64,000 bases of DNA from Hysterangium stoloniferum. Lineage: Eukaryota; Basidiomycota; Agaricomycetes; Hysterangiales; Hysterangiaceae. The notes beneath the pieces were generated by a model, which saw only the letters and a program-made list of their open reading frames with translations, searched no databases and was not told the origin of the DNA. The translations under genes were made by a program, and so were the position numbers. The DNA lies in NCBI GenBank assembly GCA_015178975.1, contig WHVD01000053.1, forward strand, positions 186,001 to 250,000, read 5' to 3'. Below, one piece after another: positions 57,038-64,000 of the stretch. Within the stretch, counting starts at the first letter, position 1, and each line of letters starts with the position of its first letter.

Positions 57038-59045
57038 TTGGATCAGGAAACATACACCTCAGATTATACACTCACTGCAATTTTGTCCATTTTGGACACT
57101 GATGGTGAAGTTCACCCAGTAACCTTTTTATCACGAACATTTTCAGCACCTGAACTCAATTACAATGTTCATGACAAAGAACTACCCACAATCTTTGAAG
57201 CATTCAAGCGTTGGCGACATTATTTAGAAGGTTTGGCACTCCTGATCAATGTAATCACTGACCACAAAAACTTGGTTTACTTTTCAACCACAAAAATTTT
57301 GACCTGCTGACAAGCCCACTGGTCCAAATACCTTTCTACTTTCAATATGGTAATCCAATTCCGTCCCAGCCACCTTGGTGGAAAACCTGACGCTATGACT
57401 AGATGATGGGATGTCTACCCTAAAGAGGGGAGTAGCAACTATGGCACAGTTAATCTGCATAATTTCAAGCCTATGTTTTCATCAGAACAACTGTCTGCAT
57501 CTATCTGAGCAACTTACCTTATACATCCAGTCTTGCAAAGTGTTATCCTTATGGATACCAAGAAGTTATGTCAAGGCATACTATCAGCAATTCCATTAGA
57601 CCCAGTCACCAAAGCACACCTCAATAACCTGTCTGACCCTGATCAGCCTCGATGGTCACTTGACTTGCATGGTGTCAGAAGACTTGACAATCACATCTAT
57701 GTTCTGAATTCTGACACTCTCCAATTACAAATCTTGCAACATAAGCATGACCATCCTATCTCAGGACATTTTGACCTCAATAAGAGTCTCACACTCATTA
57801 GAAGAGAATATACATGGCCTGGACTCCAAGATTTTGTTAAGCACTACTGTAAATCTTGCATCACTTGTTCACACTCTAAATCACAGTGACACAAACCATA
57901 TGGCCTACTCAAGCAATTACCGATATCAGAAAAACCATGGATTCCATATCTATGGATTTCATTGAGCATCTACTGGCATCTGAAGGTCATACTGCAATCC
58001 TAGTTGTTGTAGATAGGCTCTCAAAGCAAAGCATTTTCATCCCAACACATGACACAATAACCTCAGTACAATTAGCAGAATTATTTGTCACCCACATATT
58101 TTCCAAGGATGGAGTCCCCATCACATGTCACTTCTGATTGCAGTTCCAAGTTTGTCTCTCATTTCTTTAGGTCACTCAGAAAAGCACTTGACATGAAATT
58201 GCACTTCACTTTGGGTTATCACCTGGAAGGCAACGGACAAACCAAACACACCAATCAAACCTTGGAACAGTATATTCATGTCTATTGTAACTACATATCA
58301 ACAAGATAACTGGAAATCACTACTACCACTAGCCAAATTTGCATACATATACATAACAACACCTCAAACACCACTACTGGCATCTTGCCTTTCATTGCAA
58401 ACAAAGGCTACAACTCCAATAGCACTATCCACCCAGAATGTGATCTCACATCAGCCTGTGCCCAAGACTTTGTTACCAATCTCGATGAGCTACATCAAGA
58501 ACTTCAAAAAACTATCACAATGGCCCAAGAATGATACCAATGGTCTGCAGATAAGAATTGACTTCCACCTCCTGACTTCATGGTCAGAGACCGAGTATTC
58601 ATTAAAGCCAAGTTTTTCCGAACTACTAGACCTTCCAAAAAGCTTGCTGAAAAGTACTTAGGACCTTTTGAAATTATAGCTGAGGCTGGCACACTCTCAT
58701 GGACACTTTGGCTCCCAACAATATGCATGCAGTACACCTGGTCTTCCATGTGTCTATGTTAGAACCACATATTGCTAACACCATACTGGATTGTGTACAA
58801 TCACCACCGCCACCTGTGATTATCAAAGGAGAACCTGAGTTTGAGATATCAGAAATCCTAGACTCCAAGATTGACAACTGCTGACACTCCTGCAAGCTAC
58901 TCTATTTGGTTAAATGGACTGGCTATGAAGGTACAGATGAAGAGATTTCCTGGATCCTTGCCACAGAGCTTGGAAATGCATCAGAGATTGTTTTAGGTTT
59001 CCATCAAGCATATCTGCACAAGCCTGGACCCTTAGGTTCTCTTTA
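57038..59045 (+). pseudogene. gypsy-2: RNase H - integrase - chromodomain remnant
   Basis: RNase H at 57038-57420 (HPVTFLSRTFSAPELNYNVHD, ITDHKNLVYFST). H2C2 finger of integrase to 57886 (HKHDHPISGHFD, CKSCITCSHSKSQ) then a TGA at 57887-57889. Integrase core 57935-58310 with SMDF and TSD, but the third catalytic residue is changed (GQTKH instead of GQTEx), plus a frame change near 58125. Chromodomain at 58895-58990 (YLVKWTGYEGT). It is clearly the same lineage as gypsy-1 and shares the identical TGA after KSQ. It is inactive. Confidence 0.9.
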
Positions 59046-59533
59046 ACTCACACAGCAACCCGACCTTTTTCCGACTATGCCTCATTTTATTTCTTAAGTC
59101 TACATACTCACTACCCAGCATTTTCCGATCTTCAGGTTCACACAAAATAAAATAAAATAAAATAAATCAAACAAAAGTTATTATATTCATCTACTCTAAA
59201 GTCTTCTCTGCCACTATCTCTTCCACATCCTTGGCCTCTGACACTTCTCTAGGGCTGACACTCCCTGAAATCTCCTGTTCCTTTTCCATGTTCAGTTCTT
59301 CAATACCAGACTCGGAGCATCCAGATATTGTCACATGTGGAGGGAAGGGTCAAGGGCTGGAAGGCATGATGGAAGAAGAAGGGAAATTACAAGTGCCAGC
59401 ACACCCCCATTTTTTATATGCATTTTTAACCAGATCACATAACATCTTGACACACTGGTGGTACCCAATAAAGTTTTAGGTAACAGATCTAGATTTTCAG
59501 CCTCCTTGGGATCTCAGCCAAATGGGAAGGTAC
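59046..59533 (+). other. gypsy-2 3' region with antisense relic and polypurine tract
   Basis: Aligns in layout with the 3' region of gypsy-1. The minus strand at 59330-59230 reads an acidic stretch (SESGIEELNMEKEQEIS) like the tail of the antisense gene, but the cysteine cluster is absent. The end AAATGGGAAGGTAC precedes the LTR as a polypurine tract. Confidence 0.6.
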
Positions 59534-60748
59534 TGTTATGGGTGTGTTGCAACCCATAGGAACCTGATAATATTATCAGCTTATGCATGACAATTCATTG
59601 TTCATGGCTTGTATTGGCTACTGTTGGCCTTCCGACACTGACAGTACCACTACAGTGATCATTCTCCACTTAGACCCCTGCCTGGTTATATGTACTAGTA
59701 CTATCTGGTTATGCTTTTGATATGTCCCTGTTTCTTGATGATCTGTTGATTACTATGTGTTACGGCAACACTAACAAGGCTACCAAAACACAAAAAGAAA
59801 CAAGAGGGAGAGAGCAAGATAAGGAGTAGGAGAGTAGAAGTTCTAATGACTGAAGAATGTCACACTTGTATTTAGTGGAAATCCTAAGAGATTGAAACTG
59901 GGGTCTAACTACATATGTGCATCTTAGAGTATTTATACTAAAGGGAAAATTAAATAAAGTTATTGTTGAAGGTTCAAACTTTAGAAGAAACTTAAAATAA
60001 GGTTAAGTTCTACATTTGACACATCTATGTCATGTGATTGACACATGATTGTCATTGTGTGGCTGCAAATGGTCCTTTGAACCATTTCATGTTCATGTGA
60101 CATCACGTGCACATATTGTGACATATGATGCACGCACATTGTGACATGTGACTCATGACAAATAAAATAAAATAAAATATATGAGCCCTGACACTATGTT
60201 TCACATATGCCCATACAGTATATACATACTTATACACTGTGAACTGTTTCTCCTTGCATAGTTTACCATTTCTCAGCCATCCAACCCCATCGTAGTCTTC
60301 CCATTCCTAGCTAAGTTTCTTCATCACTACTGGACATTTCTGCTGTTTCCTTAATTAGTATTTCAAGATGCTGGAAACCAGTATATAAACCTCACTGTAA
60401 AGTAGTTACAAAGTAATCAGAATATCGACTAGAATACCGATTACAGTCTACTGAGACACCCCTCTAGTCTTTGCCTCCATTTTCCATTATGACCCCCACA
60501 TTCTGACACTCCCCAACCCACACCCCAACTTATGACATGACAACACCTCTGACCAAGCATCACTCTCAGATTCCAACACTTTGCATGATACTCGGCTTCC
60601 AATGGTTAAGTACCTTATGTTCCATCCGAAATTTAAGGACATCTGACAGCCCTTTTGTGAGGGTGCAGCCTATAAGCTGAAGTCATGTCCTTCTGATCAG
60701 CTCCCTATGGCCTCCGAGCCTATGTACATCTGTCTCAGCACCGTAACA
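59534..60748 (+). mobile_element. gypsy-2 3' LTR (family C), with an internal insertion
   Basis: Begins TGTTATGGGTGTGTTGCAACCC and ends CAGCACCGTAACA. Both ends, and 60180-60480, align with LTR C at 24633-25356. It is about 450 bp longer than complete C copies because of foreign sequence at roughly 59757-60170, which starts TGTTACGGCAAC and ends near AATAAAATAAAATA. Compared with the 24.6-kb copy most CpGs are TpG or CpA. Confidence 0.75.
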
Positions 60749-61337
60749 TGATATCCTACTATTGAGATCATAGCTAGATGAAGCTGGATCACTGATATAT
60801 GTACATATGTTACATTGCCTATTCAATTAACATGCATGGATACAGATGGCAGAGTGATTTGTTTGCCATTCTGCCACCCCACCTTTTCAAGAAATGAATT
60901 TCAATATGAATTATTAGCTACAGAATTCCGTGTTTCCAAGCTTCATCCACCCCTTCACCTTGTGTGCATAGATGAGGCAACAGCACTACCAATCTCCTAG
61001 GAGAATCGACATGCAGTGCTAATTAAGTTGGCACACTATCCTTGCTTCTTGTGAGATCCTCAAATGGGAATGTCCACTGGTGATTTGCAACCATTCTCAC
61101 CTCACCTCACACTTCCATTCAGGGTTGGCATGTGAGTACTGGGGGTCTGGTCCAAATCATCCATACAAAATTTGAGCTGATCGGAACATACATATGCATC
61201 TGAGTGGAATTATCCATCAGGAAGCACTGGATTTCACAGTGGAAAGTATCATTCATTGACCACAAGGTATGTCTACAGCTTCACTGCAAATCTTCTTGGA
61301 GTGTTCCAAGGCAGGCTCTGGATGTCACCATCACAAA
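60749..61337. other. Unassigned sequence
   Basis: A short plus-strand frame at 60815-61000 faintly resembles RNase H of a gypsy element but is too weak to call. 61200-61337 may be the outer, more decayed part of the inverted repeat described next. Confidence 0.4.
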
Positions 61338-62495
61338 CCGATTGTTGAATCACAATAAGACGGGTGACCTTATAAACCCACTCTGACATGGGAATGTTAC
61401 ATTAGGCGACATTAGGTGACAGCACCCACATGCTTTGTAATACATATTCACATTGTTCATGTCACATTTGTTTCATCACAGTGTCAAATAAAGTTTGTTT
61501 TCATCCAATATTCACATCATTATGACAGCAGAAGCAGTGAAACTAGCTATCAAGCAACTCCTCACTGAAGAAGTATACACTGAAAACCCTCATTGTTTCC
61601 AGTTGCTAGGTGACACTTGGAAGGAATGGTTGAAATTACAATCTCAAAAGACCAATTGGCATCTTAAAAAAACATTATGTTCCAAGTATGTGTCCATGTC
61701 TGCTAAAATTGACAAACCACATTATCTGATATAAACATATTCAGAAAAACACATTACATGGTGAAGAAAATATTTGTGGAAAGACACTTACGAGTGTGAC
61801 CATGCCAGTTCATACCATTGTCAGGCTAACAATGGTGCAAGTCCTAGCAAACAATGCCAATGCAATACAAGTATTAAATGTGATTGCAATGTGAAGGTAC
61901 ATATATCACAACTTGTGGATGTGACAGGGGTGCAGGTTGAATATCATTGGATGCATAATGGTCATGGTCTGTATTTTTAGTGTAATGTTTTCTTATAATT
62001 GAAGAATATTACAGACCCTGCTTCTTTGAGTGATATGAAAGCTTCGAGGAGTCCAGATGAGATATGACAATGGCTGGATGATAAAATAAATGAAGGCTTC
62101 GATCCAAAACCAATTCAAGCCATGCTTCGAATGACCAGTGAAGAATTATCCAAGGTGTGCTACTGAGATTCTTATCACTATCAATTATCTAAGTATCAAT
62201 TATCTAAGCCTTATATTATTTGTAGATCACAACAGAAGTAAAGGAAATGCCTTTTAGTCTCAAGTTCCCATGTAGAATATACAATTTTTTATTAAATAAT
62301 AAAGCTTGATAATTAACTTGATAACTTTTTGACGATGAAAACGAACTTTATTTGACGCTGCGACGAAACAAAACAAATGCGACACGAATATGTATTACAA
62401 AGCATGTGGGTGCTGTCGCCTAATCTCGCCTAATGTAACATTCCCACGTCGGAGTGGGTTTATAAGGTCACCCCAATAAGACGAGACACGCCCCG
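61338..62495. mobile_element. DNA-transposon-like unit: ~165-bp inverted repeats around a transposase remnant
   Basis: The left repeat 61338-61507 and the reverse complement of 62328-62495 match closely (shared GTGACCTTATAAACCCACTC and CAGCACCCACATGCTTTGTA). Between them lies coding sequence of a transposase type. Outer ends are indistinct and similarity may extend to about 61240 and 62580. The left repeat has lost CpGs that the right repeat retains. Confidence 0.65.
61510..62165 (+). pseudogene. Transposase N-terminal remnant (FAR1/MULE-like zinc-binding region)
   Basis: 61519-61731 encodes a short frame (ITDAEAVKLAIKQLL-like). After an interruption 61774-61979 reads YECDHASSYHCQANN and VEYHWMHNGHGLYF, a Cys/His pattern seen in the DNA-binding N-terminus of MULE/FAR1-like transposases. 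62005-62155 continues with SDMKASRSPDEI and WLDDKINEGFDPKPIQAMLRM, also typical of those proteins. The catalytic domain is absent, so this is a remnant or non-autonomous derivative. The first frame is unassigned. Confidence 0.5.
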
Positions 62496-62711
62496 ACAAC
62501 CAAAAGATGGTGATATAGTCGAGTCACTCCTCAAACAGATCTAGAATACGGCAATCTAGCTCAGATTGGAAACGTAGCCCTCAAGCCCGCATGCGATCCA
62601 GACATGTATGAGAATCTCTACCGATCGAGGCTAAGGCTGTTAAAGTGGTGCTTGTAATTAATAATTTGATTGATCTTATTGGTCTCTGTGAAATGAAGTC
62701 GGTTAACCAAG

Positions 62712-62718
62712 TATAAAG
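62712..62718 (+). promoter_or_regulatory. TATA box of the membrane protein gene
   Basis: TATAAAG, 71 bp before the ATG at 62789, at a plausible distance for a fungal promoter. The preceding 200 bp are CpG-containing and free of transposon sequence. Confidence 0.5.
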
Positions 62719-62788
62719 GGAGAGTGATCCCACTGCCAGTATTATTGTCAAATTTTACTGTTCTCCTTGACTGTCTGTCATACTCAAG

Positions 62789-64000
62789 ATGGCAATCATT
62801 TCCCCTCCCGACGCAGTATGCATAGCAGAGGCGTTTTTTCCTTCTTTTGAATTTAAAGACAACATGTGTCCTATCACAGACAGTATGGTTACATTTTTAA
62901 ACCTCACGTCCCCGAACGGCTCGACCTTGGACCACTACTTTTCAGCCTATTGCGCAGTGAGTCCGCCTGATGATGATGGTTGTCCATATGGATTTTGCCC
63001 GAATACAGATATTGGAGGTACGTTGAAGATTTCGTGACCACCTGAAGTCGAAGAACTGATCGCTAACGCCTCCGAAAGGGCCACTTGTGCGAATATCAGC
63101 CCTATATAACCAACTTTCTGCTTGGTGTGTGCCAGATACTGTAATAAAACCCTTCCTATGCTTACTCTTGACAGCCACGATCATCTTTTCCAGTGATGAC
63201 ATACCGAAGGATGCTATCTGGTCACAAATCTTGACTGCTTATTCCCTACTCATCACCTCCGCCATTTCCATAAGACAAAAACAGCTTACTCGAATTCACG
63301 CGAATATTGCAGTGGCGACCGCCGGCTCACCATCAAGCGCATACATAGTTGCGTATGCCATTCGCTCCATATGGCAAGATAATCATCGTATGAAGACTGT
63401 ATTTGCGAAGGATAACATTTTGCACCGTGTGATAGCCATTGCCCTTTTACCCATCTGGATAGCCCTCGCCGCGTACACCATGTTTCCAAGGCAATCGACT
63501 CATTTTAGCCAAATCTCCTGTGAGGACACTTATCAGCGGAAGGTGTTTAATGGGTTTCTTTTTCTTCCCGTTTTATTGTTCGTCGATTATCAAAAAGCCG
63601 ATGGGTCTACTCGGAGTCGGACCCTTCTTCGGAGCATTCTTTGGGGCCTTCCTGTCGAACTCACAGTTTTATCCTGGATTATCGCCATATGGCTATCTCG
63701 AAGCGATATTTGGAAAGGAGAAAGATACAAGATTCGGTTCCGGGACGTCTGGTAAGTAAAAGAGTTTGCTTTCAGCCTAATTTTCCGCTCATGAGAGCAG
63801 GGACACCGTCACATATAAATACCCCTTCATATTATTCGTATCCGTGGTAGTTCTCCCATCCGTGTATTGGATTGCTCTCATCGAACTCGGTGCTTTGCTC
63901 TCAAATGATGACACATGGGAGCCAACATTTGGCCAGGTGCTCGCGATATTCGTAGCAGTACCCCCAATTATTGAGGTGTTGGGACGTGCTAAACAGTGTA
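62789..64000 (+). CDS. Multi-pass membrane protein of unknown function, 3' end outside window
   Basis: ATG at 62789 (MAIISPPDAVCIAEAFF). Exon 1 62789-63017, intron 63018-63078 (GTACGT...AAAG), exon 2 63079-63751, intron 63752-63800 (GTAAGT...GCAG), exon 3 from 63801 past the end. The frame stays open through both junctions (DIGG-PLVRISALYNQ and RDVW-DTVTYKYP). The Cys-rich soluble start (about 80 residues; CPYGFCPNTDIGG) is followed by at least seven hydrophobic segments, including IKPFLCLLLTATIIF, ITSAISI, VIAIALLPIWIALAAY, GFLFLPVLLFV, LTVLSWIIAIWL and PFILFVSVVVLPSVYW. The layout fits a widespread Agaricomycete family with a DIxGxGVR-like motif and 7 TM helices, no known function. It is the only clean multi-exon gene in the window. 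Confidence 0.75.

Noticed and set aside
60815..61000. Possible RNase H-like frame (TFSRNEFQYELLATEF)
   Set aside because: Too short and too divergent to separate from chance; no neighbouring pol sequence.
63520..63759. Alternative frame with FFFFPFYCSS… overlapping exon 2 of the membrane protein gene
   Set aside because: The other frame joins exon 1 and exon 3 in phase through both introns, so this one is most likely a shadow, although its hydrophobic content is similar.

Overview
This is a repeat-rich stretch of a fungal genome, almost certainly a basidiomycete (Agaricomycetes). Evidence: spliced genes with introns of only about 48-61 nt, TTAGGG telomere-type repeats, FunK1-type protein kinases, Crinkler proteins, sgs1-like RecQ helicases, DIRS-like tyrosine-recombinase retroelements and Ty3/gypsy chromoviruses. 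Almost everything is transposon debris. Only two or three genes look close to intact: a spliced nuclease-like gene at 41.1-42.3 kb, a Crinkler gene at 39.4-40.9 kb that is truncated, and a multi-pass membrane protein gene from 62.8 kb to the right edge. No prokaryotic feature, CRISPR array, tRNA or rRNA was seen.

Layout. 0-7.2 kb: a decayed chromovirus (gypsy-1: RNase H, integrase, chromodomain) with an unusual spliced antisense gene in its 3' region. It is riddled with LTRs of three families (here called A, B and C), several with target-site duplications (TSDs). 7.2-10.9 kb: AT-rich DNA, a 1.9-kb minisatellite and a Helitron-end fragment. 10.9-22.2 kb: a DIRS-like element on the minus strand (gag, RT-RNase H, tyrosine recombinase). 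It is cut in two by a 7.5-kb insertion of long-LTR family A, inside which lie fragments of a P450 and a flavin monooxygenase gene. 22.2-27.1 kb: a FunK1 kinase gene and a tail-to-tail inverted partial copy, one arm holding a solo LTR C with a perfect TSD. 27.6-32.2 kb: a minisatellite, a second tyrosine-recombinase fragment and a second FunK1 pseudogene. 32-36 kb: mostly unassigned. 36.3-39.45 kb: a RecQ-like helicase pseudogene with a triplicated intron-exon module and a palindromic copy of its core. 39.4-44.2 kb: Crinkler gene, divergent nuclease-like gene, and an unknown Agaricomycete family. 44.7-45.85 kb: two minisatellites. 46.2-49.86 kb: a decayed Helitron (Rep plus PIF1-like helicase). 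49.9-54 kb: duplicated and inverted segments of an unidentified gene, an interstitial telomeric repeat and LTR B copies. 54-60.7 kb: a second chromovirus (gypsy-2). 61.3-62.5 kb: inverted repeats around a transposase remnant. 62.7-64 kb: the membrane protein gene.

Functionally the window reads as a heterochromatin-like transposon island. Many inactivating changes are C-to-T or G-to-A at former CpG sites, as expected of methylated fungal transposons. The genes between the transposons (RecQ, FunK1, Crinkler, P450) belong to families that typically expand in such dynamic, often subtelomeric, compartments. Family assignments rest on motifs recognised by eye; no database search was run.
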